Source: Kangiella aquimarina DSM 16071 (GTDB lineage: Bacteria > Pseudomonadota > Gammaproteobacteria > Enterobacterales > Kangiellaceae). Taken from it: a stretch of 64,000 nucleotides of DNA. The stretch covers positions 304,862 to 368,861 of the forward strand of contig NZ_KB893650.1 of assembly GCF_000374105.1 (NCBI RefSeq), read 5' to 3'. The stretch's first letter is position 1. Every line of letters starts with the position of its first letter. Positions 29,537 to 36,592 of this stretch are shown piece after piece. A program made the position numbers and the translations under genes. The notes below the pieces were generated by a model. The model had not been told where the DNA came from. It searched no databases and saw only the letters and a program-made list of their open reading frames with translations.

Positions 29537-29947
29537 CTAAGTATTTTCATAAGCCTTTTTTAGTTTACGACGAACTCCAAGAGTAAAAATTATTGATATA
29601 GGATAACCTAGTATTCTTATCGGATTGATAAAGTGTGACCAATACGGCTTTGCGTACCATTTCTTCATTCTTGCTTTCAGATACTCTTCGTCATAACACC
29701 AATCAGGCATTATCATCCAAAGCATACATGGAAAAATTAAGAATGAGTCTACTGCGAATGATGCACATACATCGCGAACAATAATCTTATTTACTTTTTC
29801 CCAATCAGGGTAGTCTTGTTTAATTTTCTTCGCATATTTGGGGTAATCTTCGCTCTCCAAGCCTATCTCTGTCCATGCGTATGACATGACATCCCAAATC
29901 TTGTATTGATCCATATTTTTTAAACTTGAAATTTTATTAACGGACAT
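29537..29947 (-). CDS. Hypothetical protein, possibly DUF7079-like
   Basis: A 136-residue protein with a helical N-terminal part (KIWDVMSYAWTEIGLESEDY) and a hydrophobic stretch near residue 75. The opening recalls DUF7079 proteins; weak call. Its ATG lies inside the conserved 17-base attI-proximal block (29941-29957), with no proper ribosome site; an internal ATG at 29914 is an alternative. TTAATA follows the block edge at 29940, and its complement TATTAAC appears just past the stop (29519-29525). This is the pattern expected of an integron cassette inserted at attI. Confidence 0.55.
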   Translation of the reverse strand: MSVNKISSLKNMDQYKIWDVMSYAWTEIGLESEDYPKYAKKIKQDYPDWEKVNKIIVRDVCASFAVDSFLIFPCMLWMIMPDWCYDEEYLKARMKKWYAKPYWSHFINPIRILGYPISIIFTLGVRRKLKKAYENT

Positions 29948-30039
29948 TCCTGTTCTGTTATCCCTTTCGAGATTTGTTTATCGATATTATGGCTGAATAA
30001 ATACACGCATTATAGTAATTGGCTCCTTTGTAATTGCAA
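29941..30039 (-). promoter_or_regulatory. Orphan attI/Pc-like block, copy A
   Basis: This 99-base segment repeats the region next to intI (copy B, 37488-37587). The first 17 bases are identical (CGGACATTCCTGTTCTG), the middle differs, and the last 30 bases match except one. On the minus strand the 30-base part holds TTGCAA (30034-30039) and TACTAT (30012-30017) with a 16-base spacer, a possible cassette promoter firing leftwards. No integrase lies beside it. It heads the 26.7-29.9 kb block. Confidence 0.6.
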
Positions 30040-30087
30040 TTCTTTTCTTCGCTCATTTTCTAGGGAGCTATTTTGTAATGTCAGTAC

Positions 30088-30119
30088 AAAAACCGACAAC
30101 TTGTGTTATCGGTTTTTTT
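30088..30119 (-). terminator. Terminator of the DUF1996 gene
   Basis: AAAAACCGA pairs with TCGGTTTTT across a 12-base loop, with T-runs on both strands. It lies 19 bases past the DUF1996 stop and could stop transcription from either side, insulating copy A of the attI-like block. Confidence 0.75.
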
Positions 30120-30137
30120 ATTTAAACAATAGTATTT

Positions 30138-31550
30138 TTAATAACCCATTCCTCTATTAACGATGGGCGGTTCTTCCTGGGTGCCTTCGCGAGTTCCAGA
30201 CAAACGGTACCCATTGGCCAGATTGCCATCATGACAATCCAGTCCGGCTTGAATACAGTTGCTGAGGATTGCTTCCATGATGCTGGGATGCCATGCATTA
30301 AACCAATCTCCATGTAGGGACAGTCCGCCAGCCTGTTCGTTGGTCACCTCGTACATATCCGCAGCCAGTCGCCAACCTTTACTGCTTCTCTCCACGGGGT
30401 GAGTGTATTCAGGCAACACACCGAATGCATAATGATAGCTGACGCGAACTACCGGCACTGGGTGTGAATCCGGACAATGAGTTCCTTCTGGGCCACCGTC
30501 GTTTACCGGATAAGCCATGTGGCTACGATGGTCTTCAGAGTCTAGATTTTCTCCGTCCCAGCAACTGGGGAAGAACAAATCCATTCTTAATCGATCCGGC
30601 TCTTGGCATTCTGGTATGGTCGCGCTGAACTGCGGATTGCTGGCGTCGTCTGACTCCCAGGTCTGGCAATGCCAGCGTGCAACGGTGCTGTCCTGTTCTT
30701 CGCCGGGTCGGGTACTTGCTACACCGGCAATCATACGTAAACCTGGTGGTAACGGTTGAATCGAATCCAAATCATCGACACCAGCAGAATAGTAGAAAAC
30801 TTCATGCGCTTCATCGTCATTGCCGACCACCGCTGGCACCACCTGCCAGGCAGGATCGCCGTTGTCATCCAGTTCACGCTCGCCGCTTATCTGATCATAG
30901 ACGGGTGCCAATAGAGCCGGAACCCAATACGATGACAGGTTGAGCAAGTTACCCTGACAGGTGGATTCACCCTCGGTATACAAGGATGCCATGGTCGTAT
31001 TTTCATCCACCACCGTGTTGCCATAGAAGCGGTGTAAGTGCGCTGCATCATTTTGTCCCGGGTAGACAATGGGGTCATCGTAGCTGCTATGCGCAAAGTC
31101 ACAGTTGATTCGAAATATCCCGCGCCAGCTATTAGGCTCCACCGGGCTTGGCGAAACATTGGTGGCAACTAAGTCTTCGTGACCTTCATAAATGACATTA
31201 TTTACATACCAATTGTACGATGTGACTTCTCCGAAACTTCCAGACTCATCATAAGCTCGCACGCTCAACCAGTTGCTGCCAAGTGCAATCTCCTCTTTAA
31301 AAAATGGTGACTCACACTCACTGTAACTCTCTTCGTTTATGGCGCACTCATAACCAGTAGCATCAGGTGCACTGAATTCGAACTGCGCATAACGCAAGGA
31401 AGTGGTTTCGTCAGGAGTTAACGCTAAAGTAACGTCCAAGCTAGAACCGGTTTCTTCAACGCTGGTCGTTTCAGTATTCGAGCTGCTATCGCATGCGGTT
31501 AGGGTTCCGCCCAACAGTAATAGCGGAAGGTATTGTTTGAAGGATTTCAT
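30138..31550 (-). CDS. DUF1996 lipoprotein
   Basis: A 470-residue exported lipoprotein: signal peptide ending LTACD (lipid Cys near residue 20), a linker and Ig-like segment (40-120), then the DUF1996 domain. The domain is recognised by FRINCDFAHSSYDDPIVYPGQ, AAHLHRFYGNT and FFPSCWDGENLDSEDHRSHMAYP. DUF1996 is best known from fungal and actinobacterial secreted proteins with many conserved His, Asp and Cys, suggesting metal binding, but no activity is established. It stands alone between the attI-like block and the two-component system. Confidence 0.85.
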   Translation of the reverse strand: MKSFKQYLPLLLLGGTLTACDSSSNTETTSVEETGSSLDVTLALTPDETTSLRYAQFEFSAPDATGYECAINEESYSECESPFFKEEIALGSNWLSVRAYDESGSFGEVTSYNWYVNNVIYEGHEDLVATNVSPSPVEPNSWRGIFRINCDFAHSSYDDPIVYPGQNDAAHLHRFYGNTVVDENTTMASLYTEGESTCQGNLLNLSSYWVPALLAPVYDQISGERELDDNGDPAWQVVPAVVGNDDEAHEVFYYSAGVDDLDSIQPLPPGLRMIAGVASTRPGEEQDSTVARWHCQTWESDDASNPQFSATIPECQEPDRLRMDLFFPSCWDGENLDSEDHRSHMAYPVNDGGPEGTHCPDSHPVPVVRVSYHYAFGVLPEYTHPVERSSKGWRLAADMYEVTNEQAGGLSLHGDWFNAWHPSIMEAILSNCIQAGLDCHDGNLANGYRLSGTREGTQEEPPIVNRGMGY

Positions 31551-31653
31551 TCACTGCTCCAAGGGTTATTCGATAAAGTATGTTTACCCTTCTAAGCTTA
31601 ACGATCCATTTTTCAAACAATGTGCAAGGATTGTGAAACTGCTGTCACCTGTT

Positions 31654-32316
31654 TTAATCAAATTTATAACCCACACCATAAATTGATCGGATGGGATTAT
31701 CTGCTAATGGCAGCTGCTCCAGTTTTTTTCGTAATTTTTTGACGTGACTGTCTATGGTCCGTTCGGAAACCAGTCGTTGATCGGTATAGATAGCATCCAT
31801 CAATTGATCACGTGAAAAGACTCGGCCAGGTTGTTTCGCTAAAGTGCTGATCAGACGAAACTCTAACGCCGTCAGTTCCAGTACCTGTCCTCCGGCACGC
31901 ACCTGATATTTCTCTTCATCAATTTCTAAGGTGTCCTGCGCCGTAGCCATTCCCTCTACACGACGTAAAACTGCGGCTACCCGAGCGCACACTTCCCGCG
32001 GACTGAATGGTTTGCAGATATAGTCGTCAGCACCCGATGAAAGGCCAAGCAGGCGATCGATTTCTTCGACCCTGGCGGTCACCATAATGATCGGCAGATT
32101 AGAGTTTTTTCTGATGTCACGACACAGGCTCAATCCATCCATCCCCGGTAGCATCAGGTCGAGCAGAATCAATCGAGCTGAATGCTTGTTTAGCCACGGC
32201 ATGACTTCATCGCCACGATGTAGCATTTCTACCTCATAACCTTCGCGGATGAGATAGTCGCGCATCAGCTCAGCAAGTTTGACCTCATCTTCAACAATTA
32301 ATATCGGCGTACTCAT
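31654..32316 (-). CDS. baeR: OmpR-family response regulator, BaeR-like
   Basis: A 220-residue response regulator: receiver domain (1-118) with phospho-acceptor Asp in [11 protein letters not shown], and a winged-helix DNA-binding domain (130-220). The stretch [24 protein letters not shown] is close to BaeR, the envelope-stress and efflux regulator. I start at ATG 32316 ([11 protein letters not shown]), since the open frame further upstream runs into the kinase gene and lacks family similarity. It lies 19 bases after the kinase stop. Confidence 0.87.
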   Translation of the reverse strand: [220 protein letters not shown]

Positions 32317-32335
32317 ATCGCTGCTCTCTGTAGAT

Positions 32336-33778
32336 TTACTTACCGTAAAGTGGAAAATGCACGGCAACCTTCAGGCCGCCTAATTCGCTGTGACTGGCCT
32401 CAATCCACCCCTGATGACCTTCCGCAATGGCGCGGCAAATAGCTAGCCCTAAACCGGCACCACCACTGATTCGATCCCTGGCACTGTCAGTTCGATAGAG
32501 TCGATCAAACAGCTTTTCCAGATCCTTATCTGCTACGCCGGGATGACTGTCTTCCCAAATTAAGGTGGCCGTTCCAGTGTTTCTATCTTCGAACAAACGT
32601 ACTCGCAGTTGCCCCCCTGCATCGGTGTAGCGTAATGAATTGATCAGTAAATTACGGAATAACTGAATCAGCCGTGATTCATCCGCAAACAAAACCAGTG
32701 GCCGGTTCGGGGAATGGAAATCCAGTGTGATATCTTTCTCAGATAACTGGGTTTGGCTTTGTTCTAAAAAGTCGCTTAATAATGCCCCCAACGAACACTC
32801 CTTGCGCTGGTATGACAAAGAACCCTGATCAGACAGCGCCAATTCATACAGGTCATTGATCAAACCGGTCAGCCGCTCCACTTCGGCATGCAGCGACTTT
32901 AGCGCTGACGGTTGCAGCGGCCTGACTCCATCAATTAAGGATTCCAGCTCTCCTTGCAGAATAGCCACCGGCGTGCGCAATTCATGAGAAATATCGGCTA
33001 TCCATTGCTGACGTGCTTTCAGGTTATCTTTTAATGTATCGGTCAGCAGGTTAAAGGCATGAGCGAGCCGACCCAGCTCATCGTCAGAAGTCACCGGCAA
33101 GGGCTCCAGTTGTTCAATCTTCCCTCCAGCCAGCTGTTGCATCGACTCTTGCAATCGCGTCACCGGTCGCACCAAGCGTTTTGCAAACGGAAAGGCCAGG
33201 CCAACAGAGATCAGCAAAATGCCTAATACAATCCAGGCCGACTGCTGCAACTGATGGGTTACAAATAATCGATCCATCTCTCGCTCTAGCTCCGTTGAAT
33301 GCGCCACTCCCAGCTGCCCTATCACTTCGCCATCTATCATAATAGGTAACCACTGGATACTGGTTTTTCGATGCTCAGGATTAATCACGGGCAATTCAAT
33401 AATGGGGTTATCGTGCGCGTCACTGAGCAATAATCGCTGTGTCATCGGATGTGGCGGTCGAGGCTTTCGAGGCGGGCGCTGTGTTGATTGCGAAACTTCG
33501 ATGACTTGACTGTCTGGCTCAGCTTCTCGTATCAGATACTGCTGTACCAGCCGCTGCCACTGCCTGCGGTTGTTGTGTAGCCATTGCCAACTTCGCCCCT
33601 TCTGCTGGTAGGCTTCAGCCAATCCTTCCACCAATGGCTGCAATTCCTTGGCCTGGTCGTTACGAACATATTCCTGAAAGCTACGGTTAAAGTTCCAGCT
33701 TATTGCAGTAAACAAGGCAGCGGCCAACAACAGGTTGGCTACCAGTATGACAAAAAATTGCTTGTATCGAATCTGCAT
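32336..33778 (-). CDS. baeS: Sensor histidine kinase, BaeS-like
   Basis: A 480-residue membrane kinase: N-terminal helix (10-28), a periplasmic sensor region of about 140 residues with a His/Arg/Pro-rich stretch, a second helix (about 180-200), and HAMP. The phospho-acceptor motif is SHELRTPVA, the N-box RNLLINSLRYTD, and the G-boxes end in GGAGLGLAICRAIAEGH. It is the partner of the downstream regulator; the pair is divergent from a small periplasmic-protein gene that is a natural candidate target. Confidence 0.88.
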   Translation of the reverse strand: MQIRYKQFFVILVANLLLAAALFTAISWNFNRSFQEYVRNDQAKELQPLVEGLAEAYQQKGRSWQWLHNNRRQWQRLVQQYLIREAEPDSQVIEVSQSTQRPPRKPRPPHPMTQRLLLSDAHDNPIIELPVINPEHRKTSIQWLPIMIDGEVIGQLGVAHSTELEREMDRLFVTHQLQQSAWIVLGILLISVGLAFPFAKRLVRPVTRLQESMQQLAGGKIEQLEPLPVTSDDELGRLAHAFNLLTDTLKDNLKARQQWIADISHELRTPVAILQGELESLIDGVRPLQPSALKSLHAEVERLTGLINDLYELALSDQGSLSYQRKECSLGALLSDFLEQSQTQLSEKDITLDFHSPNRPLVLFADESRLIQLFRNLLINSLRYTDAGGQLRVRLFEDRNTGTATLIWEDSHPGVADKDLEKLFDRLYRTDSARDRISGGAGLGLAICRAIAEGHQGWIEASHSELGGLKVAVHFPLYGK

Positions 33779-34027
33779 CTACACCGCCAGTTTATAGTCC
33801 GCTATCGCCTTAAAGATATCCTCAAAGGCTTAAACCCGCTTATCTCAAACATCTGTAAGCAATATACACCTCGCACACTGGTGAACCAAATTGCACTCAA
33901 CAACTTGTCATTTTTTTCCACATTCGCTGAACAATTCCTGCAAATCTTGCTTTTAGGATTACCACTAATGGTTGGCAATGCTTAGCCCGCCATTATCACC
34001 CCTAACCATTTATTAAGAGGTAATATT

Positions 34028-34315
34028 ATGAAGACTAAAACTAAGATGTTCTTAACCGGATTCGCACTGTTAACTACAATTTCAATGACGAGTGCCATGG
34101 CACATCCGTCTGAGTCCGGTAAACGCCACGGCCCGCCGGAAGAAGCCGTTGCAGCTTGCGAAGGTTATATTGAAGGTGACTCAGTGAGTTTTGAAGCACC
34201 GAATGGCGAAACTTTGGAAGCGACGTGCAAGAAAGTGTCTGGCGTATTGGCTGCGGTTCCTAATGATCATGGTAAACGTCCTCGCAAACCATGTGCTGAT
34301 AAAAACAAGGAGTAA
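34028..34315 (+). CDS. Small periplasmic protein beside the BaeSR-like system
   Basis: A 95-residue protein with a clear signal peptide (1-25, AMAH) and a short mature part rich in His, Pro and Lys. AAGAGG precedes the ATG. Small proteins with an ACEG...GD...GETLxATC pattern are often encoded next to two-component systems. In relatives I remember additional cysteines (GDxC and LxC) that are Val and Ala here, leaving Cys in ACEG, ATC and KPC. Role unknown; a Spy/CpxP-like envelope-stress output is a guess. Confidence 0.65.
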   Translation: MKTKTKMFLTGFALLTTISMTSAMAHPSESGKRHGPPEEAVAACEGYIEGDSVSFEAPNGETLEATCKKVSGVLAAVPNDHGKRPRKPCADKNKE

Positions 34316-34342
34316 CGATAGGAACGTTGCTTAGTAACTACA

Positions 34343-34371
34343 ACGGGCTACAAAGTTTCTATGTGGCCCGT
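34343..34371 (+). terminator. Terminator of the small periplasmic protein gene
   Basis: ACGGGCTACA and TGTGGCCCGT form a ten-base stem (one G-T pair) with a nine-base loop, followed by ACTTATTTCTT on the plus strand. Confidence 0.6.
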
Positions 34372-34378
34372 ACTTATT

Positions 34379-34400
34379 TCTTAACGCCGCGCTTTCCGGC
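34379..34400 (-). other. Degenerate attC half-site at the distal end of the array
   Basis: The plus strand reads TCTTAAC followed by GCCGCGCTTTCCGGC, like the core and first stem arm of an attC site. The matching R'' box on the other side is not recognisable. I take it as a decayed attC closing the array past the last cassette gene. Confidence 0.4.
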
Positions 34401-34418
34401 CTGAGGTAATCTGTATTT

Positions 34419-34826
34419 TTAAGTTCCCAATAGGGATTTGTTAACCAATCGAAGTTTCAGGTTATAGCCATACCCGCACTCAACTTCTAAAATTTCTGAC
34501 TTTGGAACTGTTATGATGTTAGCCTCTTGCGTACCAATAAACTCTCTATCTTCCGAGCTTAAGGTTTTGCACCAAAAAGAAACTAATGCACGAGCATTTT
34601 TTTCGTCATAGACTACGACATCAGCTGAAACATATATAACACCACTTTCTCCTTCTTGAGTTAGGAGGTCCGATATTTTAAATGCCTCGGGCGAGAAAAG
34701 TACTTTCTTTTCCTCTTTTACTGCGGTGTTCCACAAAATCTCTAAGCCTATATCAAACTCTTCGGCACGGTCGGCTTTCAATGAAGAACAAAGAAGAAAC
34801 AGGCAAAGTAGTTGTATTAATTTCAT
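34419..34826 (-). CDS. Cassette 5: exported hypothetical protein
   Basis: A 135-residue protein with a signal peptide (1-18, CSSLKA) and a beta-rich mature part with Cys at about 87 and 115. No recognised family. Its ATG comes six bases after the GTTAAC core of the preceding attC, as usual for cassette genes. It lies on the same strand as the other cassettes. Confidence 0.65.
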   Translation of the reverse strand: MKLIQLLCLFLLCSSLKADRAEEFDIGLEILWNTAVKEEKKVLFSPEAFKISDLLTQEGESGVIYVSADVVVYDEKNARALVSFWCKTLSSEDREFIGTQEANIITVPKSEILEVECGYGYNLKLRLVNKSLLGT

Positions 34827-34828
34827 TT

Positions 34829-34900
34829 TGTTAACGCCCGCTTTTGCTGCTGGTTTGGATCACAGCGGAAAACCAGTCCGACAACATGTGCTTGTTATAC
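34829..34900 (-). other. attC site 4
   Basis: Read on the minus strand, GTATAAC (R'', 34900-34894) opens and GTTAACA (R', 34835-34829) closes a 72-base element. Its arms pair partly: GGACTGGTTTTCCGCTG with CAGC...AACCAG inside. The inner stem CTGGTTT/AAACCAG is clear. It differs from the strict GTTRRRY consensus at its last core. Confidence 0.6.
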
Positions 34901-34971
34901 CGTAATTTAATAAGCCCGTTGCTCTCCGAAGAAACAAAAAGAGACATTATCAGGCCATCTAATTTTGAAGT

Positions 34972-34990
34972 AAATGGGGTCAGAGTACAT
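34972..34990 (+). repeat. GGGGTCAGAGTA mobile-repeat end
   Basis: AAATGGGGTCAGAGTACAT sits in the tail of cassette 4, between an ACCTAAC-type R'' box (minus strand, 35016-35010) and attC 4. It shares GGGTCAGAGTA with 28797-28812. It looks like a short insertion that disrupted the original attC of this cassette. Confidence 0.45.
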
Positions 34991-35017
34991 ATTTATCCCA
35001 TTAATTTGTGTTAGGTG

Positions 35018-35548
35018 CTACCCAGTTATCCATCGATATAACTCCCTTATAGAGTAAGCTATCGTTGGCAAGACAACGAAGAAAATTAATAGTGCAACCA
35101 TTACAGGGCCATAAAACCGCAAGTTGAAAACCAAGTCACTTCGCAATTTTGCAAATCCAGTTAATGGAGGAGCATTTTCACTTTCAAGATATTTCTTGTA
35201 GTCATTGTATCTATTAGTAAGAAATTCTTGGAACGAGCTGAAGGTCTCTAATGGTTTAATTTCAATACTTCCATGATCTAGCCTTTTTAGCTCGGCCGAG
35301 ATACAGTCAAGCGCGTAGGGACAAGCATCAGATTCATCACCGATATAAACAAGCTGCATTGGCCACTGTTGACTGCATTTCCCCTGCCTATAAGCAATCG
35401 TTGCTTCGATAATAGTATTTGCATCATCAAAAACACTTACTTCATCAATAGCATCATAATTTCTTTCTGAAATCATGAACTCAACAAAGTCTGAAGGTAG
35501 TTTTACATTCAGAGCACTTTCTATTCTTCTGATGTCTTCGATCTTCAT
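35018..35548 (-). CDS. Cassette 4: SMI1/KNR4 (SUKH) family protein with C-terminal membrane helix
   Basis: A 176-residue protein. Residues 1-120 match the SUKH fold (RIESALNVKLPSDFVEFMI opening, then VYIGDESDACPYALDC). A membrane helix near 145-168 and a short tail follow, which is unusual for SUKH. Members often act as immunity proteins against contact-dependent or nuclease toxins. No toxin gene is nearby. Its stop codon abuts an ACCTAAC core box. Confidence 0.8.
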   Translation of the reverse strand: MKIEDIRRIESALNVKLPSDFVEFMISERNYDAIDEVSVFDDANTIIEATIAYRQGKCSQQWPMQLVYIGDESDACPYALDCISAELKRLDHGSIEIKPLETFSSFQEFLTNRYNDYKKYLESENAPPLTGFAKLRSDLVFNLRFYGPVMVALLIFFVVLPTIAYSIRELYRWITG

Positions 35549-35552
35549 TTTT

Positions 35553-35618
35553 TTCTAATATCGCCTTGCAATGGGGCAGCCACGTAATGGACGTCCCAGC
35601 AGCTGCAACCTGTTATGC
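35553..35618 (-). other. attC site 3 (degenerate R')
   Basis: The minus strand opens with GCATAAC (35618-35612) and ends with ATTAGAA (35559-35553), one base off the GTTRRRY core. The body forms a short stem (TTGCA...TGCAA with GGGGC/GTCCC-like pairing). The stop codon of cassette gene 3 (TAA) lies inside the GCATAAC box. Confidence 0.6.
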
Positions 35619-36020
35619 ATTTTTAATCTTATGCTGGTAGTTTATGATCAAACACTGGCCCATGCTTTGGCCATAAGAGTTCGCCCGGCCGATGCCCACT
35701 AAAGTTTCAGGGATATAATTTTCTGAAAGCTTTTCTAAACAAAAGTCCAAAATCGGCTCGATTTCCATCTCACATTTACTCGGCTTCCCTTTGTAAACGC
35801 GCAAGAAGCCTGCCCTCGGATCAGAACACAAGCCCGGAATAGCCGTTGCTTTAAAGTTATGGAACCATTCCCCTCTGGGCATGGTTAATTGACCATTTAT
35901 GAATGTTGGGTCGAATAATTTTCTTTCTTTAGGTGGAACATAGTTATTCTCAGTTGACTCGGGTAGACCCGATGCGCAGCCTGCTAATATAAACGCAAAT
36001 GCTAAAAAATATTTCTTCAA
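35613..36020 (-). CDS. Cassette 3: small lipoprotein, TTG start
   Basis: A 135-residue protein with lipoprotein signal peptide (KKYFLAFAFILAGC, lipid Cys at 15). I chose the TTG at 36020 because GGGAGAG lies seven bases upstream, it starts the signal peptide exactly, and it lies inside the cassette. The longer open frame to 36188 would run back through attC 2. The mature part has three further cysteines (GLCSDP, PSKCEME, LDFCLEKL) and a C-terminal GQCLIINYQ. Family not recognised. Confidence 0.7.
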   Translation of the reverse strand: MKKYFLAFAFILAGCASGLPESTENNYVPPKERKLFDPTFINGQLTMPRGEWFHNFKATAIPGLCSDPRAGFLRVYKGKPSKCEMEIEPILDFCLEKLSENYIPETLVGIGRANSYGQSMGQCLIINYQHKIKNA

Positions 36021-36042
36021 TGTTACTCTCCCTGTTTTTTTT

Positions 36043-36129
36043 GCATAACGTTTGAAACAAATGGCGGACAAACCGCGGAGCGGGTTGGCCGTCCAGCGCG
36101 TAAGCGCGAATTTGGTTGACTTGTTAGGC
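36043..36129 (-). other. attC site 2
   Basis: On the minus strand GCCTAAC (36129-36123) opens and GTTATGC (36049-36043) closes an 87-base element with long imperfect inverted repeats (AACAAGTCAACCAAATTCGC against the far arm, and an inner GCGCTTACGCGC hairpin). Both core boxes fit the consensus. Confidence 0.85.
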
Positions 36130-36147
36130 GTGGATTCTACACACATT

Positions 36148-36513
36148 TCAAAAGTCCAAGTCTGCATCGATAATTCCATAAAAGTCATTATTTGAAGGTT
36201 CCTCTTCTTCAGACAAAGACTTCTTGAAACTTTCTATACCACTCCACTCGTAAATGACTTTTCTATCATCATTTATTTGTATAATTTTTCCATTTTTAGT
36301 TTCTAAGCAAAACAAATCATGCCAATCACCATAAAAAGGAATAAGTGACTCGTTTACATCCCATTTAGCGCGCAAAGTTAACCCTTCGTTTATTTCTCCC
36401 CAGGACCAGAAACAATGACTAAGAAATGTCAATTTTCCATCGACGTAAATTGAAGGATAATTTTTAGCGTACCCTTCAATAGATTTTAAAAATTCTTCTT
36501 GTTGTGTATTCAT
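36148..36513 (-). CDS. Cassette 2: SUKH-like hypothetical protein
   Basis: A 121-residue acidic protein. The middle segment (NESLIPFYGDWHDLFCLETKNGKI) resembles the SUKH/SMI1 pattern in which a D-W/D-x-x-C-L strand follows IPF; this is a tentative match. No signal peptide. If right, two of five cassettes carry immunity-type folds. The ATG lies ten bases after the TTAGGC cassette end. Confidence 0.5.
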   Translation of the reverse strand: MNTQQEEFLKSIEGYAKNYPSIYVDGKLTFLSHCFWSWGEINEGLTLRAKWDVNESLIPFYGDWHDLFCLETKNGKIIQINDDRKVIYEWSGIESFKKSLSEEEEPSNNDFYGIIDADLDF

Positions 36514-36523
36514 TATTATTTAC

Positions 36524-36579
36524 GCCTAACGCCGGGCTAATTTGCGCCGCCAGGCGTCAAATTGAGCCCTTTGTTATGT
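36524..36579 (-). other. attC site 1
   Basis: On the minus strand ACATAAC (36579-36573) opens and GTTAGGC (36530-36524) closes a 56-base site, with arms GGGCTCAATTTGACGCC and GGCGCAAATTAGCCC pairing almost fully. GTTAGGC matches GTTRRRY exactly. It separates cassettes 1 and 2. Confidence 0.88.
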
Positions 36580-36592
36580 ATAAGTTCCCATC

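Noticed and set aside
30075-30120. Short frame ATGTCAGTACAA... after copy A as a remnant of a second intI
   Set aside because: Only the first two residues (MS) match IntI, and the frame ends after 15 codons inside a terminator hairpin. No other trace of an integrase is seen.
36021-36188. N-terminal extension of the cassette 3 gene
   Set aside because: It would be translated straight through attC 2, has no signal peptide, and lacks a ribosome site; the TTG at 36020 explains the lipoprotein.
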